The notes: generated by a model not told the origin, from the letters alone. DNA of 64,000 nucleotides from Lysinibacter cavernae (GCF_011758565.1 NZ_JAAMOX010000001.1:558001-622000); one strand, 5' to 3'; positions 45,024 to 55,091 are shown, counted from the stretch's first letter. Translations and numbers: made by a program.

Positions 45024-47681
45024 ATGCAAACTGCAGAAATTCGTCAGCGTTGGCTCACCTACTTTGGTGACCGCGGACACACCATTGTTCCTTCGGCATC
45101 GCTCATTAGCGATGATCCAACACTGATGTTTACCGTCGCCGGTATGGTCCCGTTTGTTCCGTACCTCACCGGTGTGGTTCCGGCCCCGTACCCCCGCGCC
45201 ACGAGCGTGCAGAAGTGTATCCGCACCAACGATATCGAAGAGGTTGGGCGCACTCCTCGCCACGGAACCTTCTTCCAGATGAACGGAAACTTCTCGTTCG
45301 GCGACTACTTCAAAGAGGGCGCCATCACCTATGCGTGGGAGCTGCTGACTTCTTCAGAGGCCGACGGTGGCTACGGCTTTGATCCAAAGGACTTGTGGGT
45401 CACCGTCTACAAGGACGACGACGAAGCAATCTCGCTGTGGCGTAAGATCGCAGGCCTGCCTGAGGAACGCATCCAACGTCTTGATAAAGACACCAACTAC
45501 TGGTCAACAGGGCAGCCTGGCCCAGCAGGGCCTTGCTCTGAGATCTTCTTTGACCGGGGTCCTGCGTACGGACAAGACGGTGGTCCTGCCACGGACGACG
45601 ACAGGTACGTTGAGATCTGGAACCTTGTGTTCATGCAGTACCTCATTGGCGATGTGAAGGGTAAAACCGACTTCACGATCCTTGGCGAGTTGCCGAGTAA
45701 GAACATCGATACCGGCATGGGCCTCGAGCGTGTTGCCTTTATCAAACAAGAGGTAGACAACTTCTACGAGATCGACCAGGTTCGCCCTGTGCTTGACCGC
45801 GCTTCTGAGCTCTCCGGTCGGTCGTACGGAGCAAACCATGAAGACGACGTGCGGATGCGTGTGATCGCTGACCACGTTCGTTCGTCACTCATGCTCATGA
45901 GCGATGGGGTGAACCCGTCGAATGAGGGTAGAGGCTACATCCTTCGCCGTCTGCTTCGCCGTACGGTTCGTGCGATGCGTCTGCTCGGCGTCGAAGAAGC
46001 GACCTTCCCCGAGCTGTTTGCTGCGTCTCGCGACGCGATGAAAGCGGCGTACCCAGAGGTGCAGGCCGACTACGCGCGCATCTCGCGTTCCGCATTTGCT
46101 GAGGAAGAAACCTTCCTGCGCACGCTTGCCAGCGGCACGACGATTCTTGATCTTGCGGTTGAACAGACCAAATCAAGCGGGGTTGCGCAGCTTCCCGGCG
46201 ACACTGCATTCCTGCTGCACGATACCTATGGCTTCCCGATCGAGCTCACACTCGAAATTGCCGAAGAGTCCGGCATCACGGTGAACCGCGAGAAGTTTGA
46301 CGACCTCATGCAGCAGCAGCGCTCGCGCGCAAAGGCCGACGCGAAGGCAAAGAAGACCACACTTGCCGACCTTTCTGTCTACAGCGACTTCCGGGCAAAG
46401 GGCGAGACGGTATTCACCGGTTACACGGATCTCAGCACCGAGTCTCGTGTTCTTGGCCTGATTGTGGACGGTATCCCGGCACTTCGGGCTGTTGCCGGTC
46501 AGACCGCAGAGGTCATCCTCGCCGAGACTGCCTTGTGGGCTGAGTCTGGTGGGCAGGATTCCGATTCTGGACGCATTGTTGGGGCCAACTTTGAGCTTGA
46601 AGTCATCGACGTGCAGAAGCCCGTCTCTGGTCTCATCAGCCACACGGTGAAGGTGACCTCTGGCGAGGTCGCCGTTGACGATGTTGCCACGAGCATCGTT
46701 GACGCCGAGTATCGCCGCGGGGCTACCCAGGCGCACTCTGGAACCCACATCGTGCATGCCGCACTTCGCCAAGTACTTGGCTCGGATGCGCACCAGGCTG
46801 GTTCCTACAACAAGGCAGGCTACCTGCGGCTCGACTTTAACTGGGCACAGGCGCTGAGCCCCGAAACGAAGACCGAGATCGAAGAAGTTTCGAACCTCGC
46901 CATCCGCGCGAACCACGAGGTTGTTACCCGTGAGATGGGCATTGCCGAAGCGAAAGAGCTTGGCGCGATGGCCCTCTTCGGCGAGAAGTATGGCGATCGC
47001 GTGCGCGTTGTTGATATCGGCGGCCCTTGGTCGCGCGAGCTCTGCGCAGGCACTCACGTGTCGAACAGCGCCGAAATTGGCATGATCAACCTCATCAGCG
47101 AGCAATCGGTTGGCTCAACCAACCGCCGTGTTGAGTCGTTGGTTGGCATCGAGGCGTTCCGCAGCTTTGCCGCAGAGCGCGCGATCGTGTCTCAGCTGTC
47201 GGCGAACCTCAAGGCGCCAAAGGAACAGATCCAGGAACGTGTATCTGACCTTGCGGCGCAGCTGAAGGCGGCGGAGAAGAAGATCGCCCAGTTTGAATCC
47301 GAGGCGCTCAAATCGCGCATCCCTGACCTCCTGTCAACGCTGTCGACGGTTGGCGCCGTTGGCGCTGTGATCGCGGACCTGGGAACGGTCGGCTCACCCG
47401 ATGACGTTCGGAGCCTCGCCGTTGGCGTGCGCGACAAGCTCGCCGCGCAGGATGCCGTTGTGGTACTCGCTGGTGTGGCCGCCGGCAAGCCCGTTGTGAT
47501 TGTCGCTACAACTTCCGGTGCCCGCAACGCCGGTGTGAAAGCCGGTGCACTGGCCAAGATTGCTGCCGGCGTGCTTGGCGGAGGCGGTGGCGGCAAAGAC
47601 GACATGGCTCAGGGTGGCGGTTCACAACCAGAGCAGGTTGACGCCGCTCTGGCTGCAGTTCGCCAGGCGATTCAGGGTTAG
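45024..47681 (+). CDS. alaS: Alanine--tRNA ligase
   Basis: This 885-residue class IIc synthetase charges tRNA-Ala. Motifs include the N-terminal RQRWLTYFGDRGHT, catalytic FTVAGMVPFVPYL and FEMNGNFSFGDYFKE-like (FFQMNGNFSFGDYFK), VFMQY, and NIDTGMGLERVA. The editing domain has HSGTHIVHAALR and CAGTHVSNSAEIG zinc sites; the C-terminal C-Ala domain ends with the GGGGGGKDDMAQGGG motif. It follows the small membrane gene and is in series with ruvX. Confidence 0.97.
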   Translation: MQTAEIRQRWLTYFGDRGHTIVPSASLISDDPTLMFTVAGMVPFVPYLTGVVPAPYPRATSVQKCIRTNDIEEVGRTPRHGTFFQMNGNFSFGDYFKEGAITYAWELLTSSEADGGYGFDPKDLWVTVYKDDDEAISLWRKIAGLPEERIQRLDKDTNYWSTGQPGPAGPCSEIFFDRGPAYGQDGGPATDDDRYVEIWNLVFMQYLIGDVKGKTDFTILGELPSKNIDTGMGLERVAFIKQEVDNFYEIDQVRPVLDRASELSGRSYGANHEDDVRMRVIADHVRSSLMLMSDGVNPSNEGRGYILRRLLRRTVRAMRLLGVEEATFPELFAASRDAMKAAYPEVQADYARISRSAFAEEETFLRTLASGTTILDLAVEQTKSSGVAQLPGDTAFLLHDTYGFPIELTLEIAEESGITVNREKFDDLMQQQRSRAKADAKAKKTTLADLSVYSDFRAKGETVFTGYTDLSTESRVLGLIVDGIPALRAVAGQTAEVILAETALWAESGGQDSDSGRIVGANFELEVIDVQKPVSGLISHTVKVTSGEVAVDDVATSIVDAEYRRGATQAHSGTHIVHAALRQVLGSDAHQAGSYNKAGYLRLDFNWAQALSPETKTEIEEVSNLAIRANHEVVTREMGIAEAKELGAMALFGEKYGDRVRVVDIGGPWSRELCAGTHVSNSAEIGMINLISEQSVGSTNRRVESLVGIEAFRSFAAERAIVSQLSANLKAPKEQIQERVSDLAAQLKAAEKKIAQFESEALKSRIPDLLSTLSTVGAVGAVIADLGTVGSPDDVRSLAVGVRDKLAAQDAVVVLAGVAAGKPVVIVATTSGARNAGVKAGALAKIAAGVLGGGGGGKDDMAQGGGSQPEQVDAALAAVRQAIQG

Positions 47682-47684
47682 ACC

Positions 47685-48158
47685 GTGAGAACCGGAGTGC
47701 GGCTCGGCATCGACGTTGGCAAAGCTCGCGTTGGCGTTTCGCGGTCCGATTTGCACGGGATGCTCGCGACCCCCGTTGAGACGGTTCAACGGGGGAGTCA
47801 GCGTGACGAGGCCATCGCACGCGTGGCGACGATTGCCGCTGAGCTAGAGGTGTTCGAGATTATTGTTGGGCTCCCGCTGAACATGCGCGGTGAATCAACG
47901 CCGTCGACAGACGACGCGCTCGCTTTTGCGGAGGCGCTTGGCGAGGCCTGCCAGGTGCCTGTTCGCCTTGTGGACGAACGGCTGTCGACTGTGAGCGCTC
48001 AGGGCGCGCTACATCGATCGGGGCGGAACACAAAAAACTCCCGAGCGGTGATTGACCAGGTCGCTGCGGTGATTATCCTGCAGCATGCGCTAGATTCAGA
48101 ACGATCTTCCGGAACGCCACCAGGGCGGTTGGCGAACGAACAGGACCTTTTCGAGTGA
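47685..48158 (+). CDS. ruvX: Putative Holliday junction resolvase RuvX (YqgF)
   Basis: This 157-residue RNase H-fold protein has the signatures LGIDVGKARVGVSRSD, IIVGLPLNMRGESTPS and VRLVDERLSTVSAQ, with the acidic residues conserved in YqgF. It may process Holliday junctions or 16S rRNA. It starts at GTG 3 bases after alaS and overlaps mltG by 4 bases, the normal alaS-ruvX-mltG-aroE order. Confidence 0.95.
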   Translation: MRTGVRLGIDVGKARVGVSRSDLHGMLATPVETVQRGSQRDEAIARVATIAAELEVFEIIVGLPLNMRGESTPSTDDALAFAEALGEACQVPVRLVDERLSTVSAQGALHRSGRNTKNSRAVIDQVAAVIILQHALDSERSSGTPPGRLANEQDLFE

Positions 48159-49681
48159 CACAGCAGAACGACAACGGCAATACTGAGCCGTCGCCGGAGC
48201 CCAACGACACGCGGGAACTTCCGTCACGACGAGAGCTTCGCGAGGCGCTCGCCCGTGAGAATGCGCTGGCTGCGCAGCGAGAGCGCGACGAAACGCTTCG
48301 GCTGCAGGCAGCCCAGTACTCGCGCGAGGCGGAGCGCGTCGAGGCACCTGCCGACGATTCGGAGTTGACAGCGACTGGAACATGGTCTCCCGAGCCAGTT
48401 GCCGACGAACCGTCTGTCGTGCCTCCAGTCGACAAGAATTACCGGGTTGCCGGACGTAAGGGCTACGTCCCAAGCGTCGAGCCAGCACGCCTCGCGGACG
48501 AAGCCCATCCGCTTGACGACGTTTTTGCAGACCTGACGCCCAAGGAAGGCCCCGACACTGTGACTGCCAAGCCACGTTCCCGCGCCCCGAAGAATCCGCA
48601 TGCCAAGCGCAAGACGAAGCGTGTTGTCATCTCGCTCGTCGTGACTGCAGCACTGCTTGGTGCCCTTGTTTGGGGCGGATCAGTTCTGTGGTCAAGCTTC
48701 GGCGAGAGAATCAGCGATTTGTTCGGCTGGAACCAAGAGGTCATCGACTACGAGGGTGAAGGTCACGGCCAGGTAACCGTCACGATTGTGGCCGGCGACA
48801 CCGGCGCAACGATTGGTCAAACTCTCGCTACTAACGGGGTCGTAAAAACCGCTGAGGCGTTTGTGGCTGAAGTAAGCATCACAAAACCTGAACCGAGTTT
48901 CTTCCCAGGGACCTATCAACTTAAACAGGAAATGAGCGCCGCTGCGGCTCTTACCGCGCTTCAGGACCCAGCAAACAAAATTGAGATGAAAGCGGTTATT
49001 CCTGAGGGTACCCAGATGTCGCAAATCTTCGCGACGCTTGAGGCCGTCACCGGTATCCCGAATGCTGATTTTGTTGCGGCAGCAGCTGATCCGACGCTGT
49101 ACGGCGTGCCGGCAACCGCGCCGAGTCTCGAGGGTTGGTTGTTCCCAGCTACCTACGAGCTTTCGGACACCGATACCGCAACGACGATCATCCAGAAGCT
49201 TGTTGACCGTACGATTCAATCCCTTGATGCTGCGGGAGTTCCCGAGGCTGAGCGGGAGAACGTGCTCATCATTGCGTCGATCATTCAGCGCGAGGCCCGC
49301 CACACCGACGACTTTTATAAAGTGAGCCGAGTTATCCAGAACCGGCTTGATCAGGGCATCAAGCTTGGTATGGACTCAACCGTGAAATACGGGCTCTCTG
49401 ACGACGCCTCTTCGGTTTGGTCAAGCGACGCGCAGCTGACGGATGACAACCCGTGGAACACCTACGTCCACACTGGCTTGCCTATCGGACCGATCTCGAA
49501 CCCTGGCGACCTCGCTATCGACGCCGCGATGAATCCAACCCCTGGCGACTGGCTGTTCTTCGTAACAGTGAACCAAGACACCGGTGAAACGCTGTTTTCC
49601 ACAACAAATGCCGAGCACGAAGAACTTGTCGCTCAGGCCAAGCAGTGGTGTTCAGATAATCCAGATAACCCGGCCTGCTAG
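48155..49681 (+). CDS. mltG: Endolytic murein transglycosylase MltG
   Basis: This 508-residue YceG-family enzyme cuts nascent peptidoglycan strands. A long charged cytoplasmic N-terminus (~150 residues) precedes one transmembrane helix (VVISLVVTAALLGALVWGG, about 152-170). The catalytic domain contains IIASIIQREARHTDDF with the essential Glu, LGMDSTVKYGL, TGLPIGPISNPG and TVNQDTGETLFSTTNAEH. The long N-terminus is typical of actinobacterial MltG. It starts inside ruvX. Confidence 0.95.
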   Translation: MTQQNDNGNTEPSPEPNDTRELPSRRELREALARENALAAQRERDETLRLQAAQYSREAERVEAPADDSELTATGTWSPEPVADEPSVVPPVDKNYRVAGRKGYVPSVEPARLADEAHPLDDVFADLTPKEGPDTVTAKPRSRAPKNPHAKRKTKRVVISLVVTAALLGALVWGGSVLWSSFGERISDLFGWNQEVIDYEGEGHGQVTVTIVAGDTGATIGQTLATNGVVKTAEAFVAEVSITKPEPSFFPGTYQLKQEMSAAAALTALQDPANKIEMKAVIPEGTQMSQIFATLEAVTGIPNADFVAAAADPTLYGVPATAPSLEGWLFPATYELSDTDTATTIIQKLVDRTIQSLDAAGVPEAERENVLIIASIIQREARHTDDFYKVSRVIQNRLDQGIKLGMDSTVKYGLSDDASSVWSSDAQLTDDNPWNTYVHTGLPIGPISNPGDLAIDAAMNPTPGDWLFFVTVNQDTGETLFSTTNAEHEELVAQAKQWCSDNPDNPAC

Positions 49682-49683
49682 CC

Positions 49684-50553
49684 ATGACGGACTCTGCGAC
49701 GTCGTTTGGTGTGCTCGGATCTCCGATTGGGCATTCGCTTTCGCCCGTCATCCATTCTGCGGCGTATCGCGAGCTTGGACTTGACTGGTCGTATGACGCC
49801 ATTGATTGTGTTGAGGACGCCCTGCCTGCTCAGCTCGCGTCACTCAACTGGCACGGCATTTCGCTCACCATGCCGCTGAAACACGGCGCATATGCTGCGG
49901 CTTCGTGGCACGACCCTGTTGCGGTCAGCAGCGGTGTTGCCAATACGCTGCTGCGCGTTGTTGACGGCGCTGGGGATGAATCCTGGCGGGCCTACAATAC
50001 CGATGTCGCCGGTCTCGTTGCCGCGCTTGGCGAAGTTGTTCCTTCTGGGATACGTGCCATTGCGCTGCTCGGTGGCGGTGCAACGGCAGTCTCAACCGTG
50101 TTGGCTGCTGCGGCAATGGGAACAACAATCGTTCGGGTACACGCAAGAAACACGGAAAAGGCCGCGCCGCTCATCGCCCTCGGCAAGCAGCACGGTGTGC
50201 TGGTTACCGTCGTTTCGTTGCACGACGATTCGTCCTGGAACGACGGCGAAGTTCCCATTGACGTTGTGGTGAGCACAGTACCCGGTCATCTCGCGGGGGA
50301 GCTCTCCGTTCCGTCTCGCATTCGATCAGCTGTGCCTCTCTACGACGTGGCCTATGATCCGTGGCCAAGCCCGCTTGCCAGACTTTGGGCGGAGGCGGCT
50401 GGTACATACGCCTCGGGCATCAGCATGCTGCTGCACCAGGCAATCGTGCAAATACGGATTTTCATGGCAGGGGACCCGAATCGGCCGTTGCCAGAGGAAG
50501 ACAAAGTTCTGGCCGCGATGAGGGATGCCGTCGCTGACCGCAACCTCGGTTAA
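49684..50553 (+). CDS. aroE: Shikimate dehydrogenase
   Basis: This 289-residue NADP-dependent enzyme reduces 3-dehydroshikimate to shikimate. The substrate part has [16 protein letters not shown], the catalytic Lys in [10 protein letters not shown], and [11 protein letters not shown]. The nucleotide fold begins [16 protein letters not shown]. The ATG is 2 bases after mltG, so it is co-transcribed with the alaS-mltG series and leads into the aro block. Confidence 0.94.
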   Translation: MTDSATSFGVLGSPIGHSLSPVIHSAAYRELGLDWSYDAIDCVEDALPAQLASLNWHGISLTMPLKHGAYAAASWHDPVAVSSGVANTLLRVVDGAGDESWRAYNTDVAGLVAALGEVVPSGIRAIALLGGGATAVSTVLAAAAMGTTIVRVHARNTEKAAPLIALGKQHGVLVTVVSLHDDSSWNDGEVPIDVVVSTVPGHLAGELSVPSRIRSAVPLYDVAYDPWPSPLARLWAEAAGTYASGISMLLHQAIVQIRIFMAGDPNRPLPEEDKVLAAMRDAVADRNLG

Positions 50554-50599
50554 CGGCCCAGCGCCACCTCACCGACCATTCATATCCGACCACTACCGA

Positions 50600-50613
50600 T
50601 AAGATACTCATTA
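50600..50613 (+). promoter_or_regulatory. Candidate leaderless promoter for aroC
   Basis: TAAGAT (50600-50605) is followed by 7 bases and then the ATG of aroC, with no Shine-Dalgarno. This would start a separate aroC-K-B-Q transcript at the start codon. Confidence 0.45.
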
Positions 50614-51812
50614 TGCTTCGTTGGCTTACTGCGGGGGAGTCTCACGGCCCCGAACTCATTGCTCTGCTCGAAGGGCTGCCGTCTGGCGTGCCCGTTTCAC
50701 TCTCCGGAATCCAGGATGACCTGGCCCGGCGCAAACTTGGCTATGGCCGTGGCTCGCGCATGAAGTTTGAACAGGACGAGCTCAACCTCTCCGGTGGTGT
50801 TGTCCAGGGCCGCACCATCGGCAGCCCGGTTGCGATTCGTATCGGCAACACTGAGTGGCCAAAGTGGACCGAGGTGATGAGTGCAGAGGCAACCGAACTC
50901 TCTGAGAAGTCCCGCGGACGTGGAGCCAAGCTGACTCGTCCGCGTCCAGGCCACGCTGACCTGGTTGGCATGCAGAAATACGATTTCGACGAGGCCCGCC
51001 CCATCCTTGAGCGGGCCAGCGCACGGGAGACGGCCGCGCGCGTTGCCCTTGGCGCGGTTGCGCGGTCGTTCCTTGGCGAGCTCGGTATCCAGCTCGTTTC
51101 TCATACGCTTTCAATTGGCCCCGTGCAGGTTCCAGAGGGCTCGGCGCTTCCCCTGCCAGCTGATGTCGCGGCACTTGATGCTGATCCGCTTCGTTGCTTT
51201 GACGCGGCAACCTCAGCCGCAATGGTTGCGGAGGTTGACCTTGCGAAAAAGGAAGGCGACACGCTCGGCGGTATCGTCGAGGTGCTTGCGTACGGACTTC
51301 CACCAGGGCTCGGTTCACACGTGCACTGGGACCGGCGTCTTGATTCCCAGCTCGCTGCCGCGGTCATGGGCATCCAAGCGATCAAAGGTGTTGAGGTTGG
51401 GGACGGATTCGAGACAACCCGTCGTCGGGGCTCGGTTGCCCACGATGAGCTGCACATTGGGCCTGACGGCATTGAGCGTCCAACTCATCGCGCGGGTGGT
51501 ACCGAGGGCGGCATGAGCAACGGGCAGGTGCTTCGTGTGCGTGCTGGGATGAAGCCCATCGCGACGGTTCCGCACTCGCTGCCGACGGTGGATGTTGCGA
51601 CCGGTGAGGCCGCGACCGCACACCACCAGCGAAGTGACGTGTGTGCGGTGCCAGCTGCCGGCGTGGTCGCTGAGGCGATGGTGGCACTTGTGCTCGCAAA
51701 CTCCGTTCTTGAGAAATTTGGTGGTGATTCCGTTGGCGAGACGCGTCGCAACATCGAATCGTACCTCGACCACATCCCGGAAACGCTCACAACCAAGGTT
51801 GACCAGGCGTAG
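50613..51812 (+). CDS. aroC: Chorismate synthase
   Basis: This 399-residue FMN-dependent enzyme eliminates phosphate from EPSP to give chorismate. Signatures are [44 protein letters not shown], and [19 protein letters not shown]. Its length is usual for actinobacteria. It overlaps aroK by one base. Confidence 0.97.
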   Translation: MLRWLTAGESHGPELIALLEGLPSGVPVSLSGIQDDLARRKLGYGRGSRMKFEQDELNLSGGVVQGRTIGSPVAIRIGNTEWPKWTEVMSAEATELSEKSRGRGAKLTRPRPGHADLVGMQKYDFDEARPILERASARETAARVALGAVARSFLGELGIQLVSHTLSIGPVQVPEGSALPLPADVAALDADPLRCFDAATSAAMVAEVDLAKKEGDTLGGIVEVLAYGLPPGLGSHVHWDRRLDSQLAAAVMGIQAIKGVEVGDGFETTRRRGSVAHDELHIGPDGIERPTHRAGGTEGGMSNGQVLRVRAGMKPIATVPHSLPTVDVATGEAATAHHQRSDVCAVPAAGVVAEAMVALVLANSVLEKFGGDSVGETRRNIESYLDHIPETLTTKVDQA

Positions 51813-52402
51813 TGTCTGCCTCACCTATTACTGAGCCCATCGTCTTTATCGGGCCGATGGCTTCGGGCAAATCCAGTATTGGCCGGAGGGTCGCAAAGCA
51901 ACTTGGCGTGCCGTTTGTGGATAGCGACAAGGTGTTTGTTGCTGAGCACGGCGTCATAGCCGACTACTTTACGAGCCACGGCGAGCAGGCGTTCCGCGAC
52001 CGCGAGGCAGACGTCGTGGAGGCGTTGCTGTTGCAATCGCGTGCAGACCTCGCCTCCGGTCAGCCATCGGTCATCGCGCTTGGCGGTGGGGCGATCGTGA
52101 GCGAACGGACACGGGCGAACCTCGCCGACGCGCACATCGTGCTCGTTATGACAACCGAAGAAGCCGTCCTCGGGCGATCAAATCTATCGTCGCGCCCACT
52201 GCTTGCCAACGATCCTGGCGCCTGGTCGAGAATCCTCGCTGAGCGCCTGCCGCTGTATAAGCAACTCGCCTCAGCCACGTTTGATACGTCGAGGCTACCC
52301 AAAGACCAGATTGCCAACAGCATCACCGCCTGGGTCGAGGCCGGATGCCAACCCGATGAGTCATCTACACGAAGGAACGGTCATGACCGAATCAACGCCT
52401 GA
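51812..52402 (+). CDS. aroK: Shikimate kinase
   Basis: This 196-residue P-loop kinase phosphorylates shikimate. Walker A is GPMASGKSSIGRRVAKQL; the shikimate site includes DSDKVF, FRDREADVV and the GGG of IALGGGAIVS. The lid has LSSRPLL with conserved Arg. The C-terminus (~25 residues) extends into the aroB start region; the two genes overlap by 20 bases. Confidence 0.94.
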   Translation: MSASPITEPIVFIGPMASGKSSIGRRVAKQLGVPFVDSDKVFVAEHGVIADYFTSHGEQAFRDREADVVEALLLQSRADLASGQPSVIALGGGAIVSERTRANLADAHIVLVMTTEEAVLGRSNLSSRPLLANDPGAWSRILAERLPLYKQLASATFDTSRLPKDQIANSITAWVEAGCQPDESSTRRNGHDRINA

Positions 52403-53480
52403 GCAGGCGGCAACGCACATCACTGTTCACGGCACGGCGCCCTACGACGTTGTCGTTGGCCGGGGAATTGTCGCTACGCTTCCCACCGTGCTCGGGGAGC
52501 GCGTCAATAAGGTTCTGATTGTCCACCCGCCAACGCTTGGTGCCGCCGCGGGCAGGCTCCGTGAGTTGCTCCTTGAAACCTATTCTGAGGTATTGCTCGC
52601 TGAGGTTCCGGATGCAGAATCAGCAAAGCGTGTTGAGGTTGCGGCGTTCTGCTGGCAGATCCTCGGGCAGGCTGACTTCACCAGAACCGACGCCATCATC
52701 GGTTTTGGCGGGGGATCCGTCACGGACCTTGCCGGTTTTGTTGCCGCGACCTGGCTACGTGGCGTTAAGCTCGTGCAGATCCCGACGACGGTTCTTGGGA
52801 TGGTAGACGCAGCCGTTGGCGGCAAAACCGGTATTAACACTGCCGAAGGTAAAAATCTCGTCGGAGCGTTTTACGCACCGGCGGCGGTCCTTGCAGATCT
52901 GAATAATCTGGCGACGCTTTCACCCAATGAGATCCGCGCAGGCTTTGCGGAGGTCGTCAAATGCGGCTTTATCGCCGAACCGGAGATCCTCGATATCGTC
53001 GAGCGTGACGTTGACCTGGCCATTGATCCCACGAGTGATGAATTCCGCCGTGTGATCGAGCTCTCCATCGGCGTCAAGGCGCGTGTGGTGAGTGAGGACT
53101 TCACGGAGCAGGGTCAGCGCGAGATTCTCAATTACGGGCATACCCTCGGACACGCTATCGAACACGCCGAGCGCTATCAGTGGCGCCACGGAGCGGCTAT
53201 CTCGGTTGGCATGATGTTTGCGGCCGAACTTGGGCGACTCGCGGGCAACCTTGACGACGCGGCGGTTGACCGCCACCGTGCCATCCTTGAACTCCTGACC
53301 TTGCCTGTTGAATACCCGGCCGGGCGTTGGCCTGGGCTGCTGAGCGCGATGCAGCGCGATAAGAAGGCTCGCGCCGGTATGCTGCGCTTTATTGTGCTCG
53401 ACCGCATCGGAAAGCCCGCCGTGCTTGCCGGTCCCGACGAGACGCTGCTGTTTACGGCATACCAGGCGATCGCGAGCTAG
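52383..53480 (+). CDS. aroB: 3-dehydroquinate synthase
   Basis: This 365-residue NAD- and metal-dependent enzyme converts DAHP to 3-dehydroquinate. NAD and metal motifs are intact: GFGGGSVTDLAGFVAATWLR, PTTVLGMVDAAVGGKTGIN and the metal-binding HTLGHAIEHAE with WRHGAAISVGM. The ATG at 52383 has GAAGGAAC upstream; in-frame codons to 52203 lie inside aroK and are not used. Confidence 0.96.
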   Translation: MTESTPEQAATHITVHGTAPYDVVVGRGIVATLPTVLGERVNKVLIVHPPTLGAAAGRLRELLLETYSEVLLAEVPDAESAKRVEVAAFCWQILGQADFTRTDAIIGFGGGSVTDLAGFVAATWLRGVKLVQIPTTVLGMVDAAVGGKTGINTAEGKNLVGAFYAPAAVLADLNNLATLSPNEIRAGFAEVVKCGFIAEPEILDIVERDVDLAIDPTSDEFRRVIELSIGVKARVVSEDFTEQGQREILNYGHTLGHAIEHAERYQWRHGAAISVGMMFAAELGRLAGNLDDAAVDRHRAILELLTLPVEYPAGRWPGLLSAMQRDKKARAGMLRFIVLDRIGKPAVLAGPDETLLFTAYQAIAS

Positions 53481-53483
53481 ACG

Positions 53484-53918
53484 ATGACTCACGTACTCGT
53501 GCTCACCGCGCCGACCGTCAACGATCTCTCGTCTGGCGGAACGGTCGACGAATCTACCCTCACCGTTGATCTTGAACATCAGCTGGCGACAACGGCGCCG
53601 GAGGGGATGACCGTGGAGGTTCGCCACTCGGCAGACGAGGGTCAGCTGGCGTCATGGCTGAACGAGGCAAACGATCGTCGGTGGGACGTTGTGCTGTGCC
53701 CAGGCGTGTTTTCGGCGTTCAGCTACTCACTTGCTGGTGCCGTTGGGCGCCTCACTTCGTCTGGCCTGACGGTCATCGAGGTTGACACCGATAACCCACA
53801 TGCGGGCGCAACGGCACACGCTCACAGCGCTATTACGTCTTCTGCAAGTGGCCTGATCTCGGGATTTGGCATGAATTCCTTTCAACTTGCCCTGCAGCAC
53901 ATTGGCCGTATCCGCTGA
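53484..53918 (+). CDS. Divergent type II 3-dehydroquinate dehydratase homolog, probably inactive
   Basis: This 144-residue protein occupies the aroQ position, 3 bases after aroB, and aligns with AroQ along most of its length (VRHSADEGQLASWLNEAND and LISGFGMNSFQLALQHI). The active-site residues are gone. The N-terminal RxEPxxYG loop with its Arg and Tyr is absent, the Asn of the NAGG/NPGAY motif is Cys72 (LCPGV), the HTS segment reads SAFSYS, the His of EVHISN is Asp101 (EVDTDN), and the Arg of the FRxHS motif is missing. A structural, regulatory or new catalytic role is possible. If it is dead, 3-dehydroquinate must be dehydrated by another enzyme such as a type I AroD. Confidence 0.75.
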   Translation: MTHVLVLTAPTVNDLSSGGTVDESTLTVDLEHQLATTAPEGMTVEVRHSADEGQLASWLNEANDRRWDVVLCPGVFSAFSYSLAGAVGRLTSSGLTVIEVDTDNPHAGATAHAHSAITSSASGLISGFGMNSFQLALQHIGRIR

Positions 53919-53997
53919 ACACCACTAAACTCGCAAGGGCAAACTTTGCGCGGCTAGATCTCGCACGTACATTTCATAATCGAACGGAACTCACATC

Positions 53998-54561
53998 ATG
54001 GCAACAACGAACGACATTAAGAACGGAACTGTTCTCAAGCTTGAGGGCAACCTGTGGAGCGTGATTGAGTTCCAGCACGTCAAGCCTGGCAAGGGTGGCG
54101 CGTTTGTTCGAACCAAAATGAAGAACGTCACGACCGGCAAGATCATCGACAAGACCTTCAACGCTGGCCTGAAGATCGAGACCGCCAACGTAGACCGTCG
54201 CGACTTCCAGTACCTCTACCAGGATGGCGCTGACTTCGTGTTCATGGACACGTCAGACTACGACCAGATCACGGTTCCCGCAGCTGTTGTTGGCGACGCC
54301 GTCAACTTCATGCTCGAAAACCAGAACGTGACCATCGCGCTGCACGAGGGCGAGCCGCTCTACGTTGACCTGCCGCTGACCGTCGAAATGACCGTCACCT
54401 ACACCGAGCCTGGCCTGCAGGGCGACCGCTCAACCGGTGGAACCAAGCCTGCCACCATCGAGACTGGCTACGAGATCCAGGTTCCCTTGTTCCTTGAGCA
54501 GGGCACCCGCGTCAAGGTAGACACCCGCACGGGCGACTACCTCGGCCGGATCAAAGAATAG
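53998..54561 (+). CDS. efp: Elongation factor P
   Basis: This 187-residue factor relieves ribosome stalling at polyproline. KOW-like domain I has the conserved loop [17 protein letters not shown] with the modifiable-position Lys. Domains II and III follow with MDTSDYDQ and the C-terminal [27 protein letters not shown]. It sits between the aroQ homolog and nusB, the normal actinobacterial order. Confidence 0.97.
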   Translation: MATTNDIKNGTVLKLEGNLWSVIEFQHVKPGKGGAFVRTKMKNVTTGKIIDKTFNAGLKIETANVDRRDFQYLYQDGADFVFMDTSDYDQITVPAAVVGDAVNFMLENQNVTIALHEGEPLYVDLPLTVEMTVTYTEPGLQGDRSTGGTKPATIETGYEIQVPLFLEQGTRVKVDTRTGDYLGRIKE

Positions 54562-54581
54562 TCTCGGCTGAGCTGCTGTAA

Positions 54582-54992
54582 ATGAGCGCACGTAGCAAGG
54601 CGCGTAAGCGCGCCCTTGACATTCTGTTTCAGGCCGACCTGCGCGAGATCTCGATTCTTGAGGCGCTGCAGGCCGAGGCCCAGCGTGCCGTGAGCGAGCC
54701 AGATCGTCAGGCTTCGTGGCTGTATGCCCGCGAGATCGTTGACGGTGTGAGCGATAACTCGGCAGAGATCGATGAAACCATCGAAACGTACTCGCAGGGC
54801 TGGACGCTGCAGCGGATGCCCGCCGTTGACCGAGCCATCCTCCGGGTTGGTGTGTGGGAGATCCTGTTTAACGACGAGATTCCAGCCGGTGTTGCTATCT
54901 CGGAGGCCGTCGAGCTGGCCAAGTCGCTGTCAACTGAGGAGTCCGGTGGCTTTGTCAACGGAGTCCTTGGCAAGGTTGCGCAGTCGGTTTAG
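54582..54992 (+). CDS. nusB: Transcription antitermination factor NusB
   Basis: This 136-residue all-helical protein begins SARSKARKRALDILFQAD, the family signature, and ends with VAISEAVELAKSLSTEESGGFVNGVLGKV. It acts in rRNA antitermination with NusE. It is 20 bases after efp and followed by a hairpin. Confidence 0.96.
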   Translation: MSARSKARKRALDILFQADLREISILEALQAEAQRAVSEPDRQASWLYAREIVDGVSDNSAEIDETIETYSQGWTLQRMPAVDRAILRVGVWEILFNDEIPAGVAISEAVELAKSLSTEESGGFVNGVLGKVAQSV

Positions 54993-55002
54993 GTTCTGAG
55001 TG

Positions 55003-55046
55003 CTGCCCCTGTCACCATATCCCGGTAGGGAGTGGGACAGGGGCAG
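55003..55046. terminator. Hairpin between nusB and the DUF2848 gene
   Basis: CTGCCCCTGTC (55003-55013) is perfectly complementary to 55036-55046. It sits between convergent genes and probably ends the aro-nusB transcript, although the T-run is poor. Confidence 0.6.
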
Positions 55047-55091
55047 TGTTCGTTAACACGCCGTTGTATTACCCGTCACACCGATGCGGGG

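Noticed and set aside
46173-47105. 310-codon open frame antisense to alaS
   Set aside because: It mirrors conserved editing-domain codons of alaS; no recognisable protein and no start signal.
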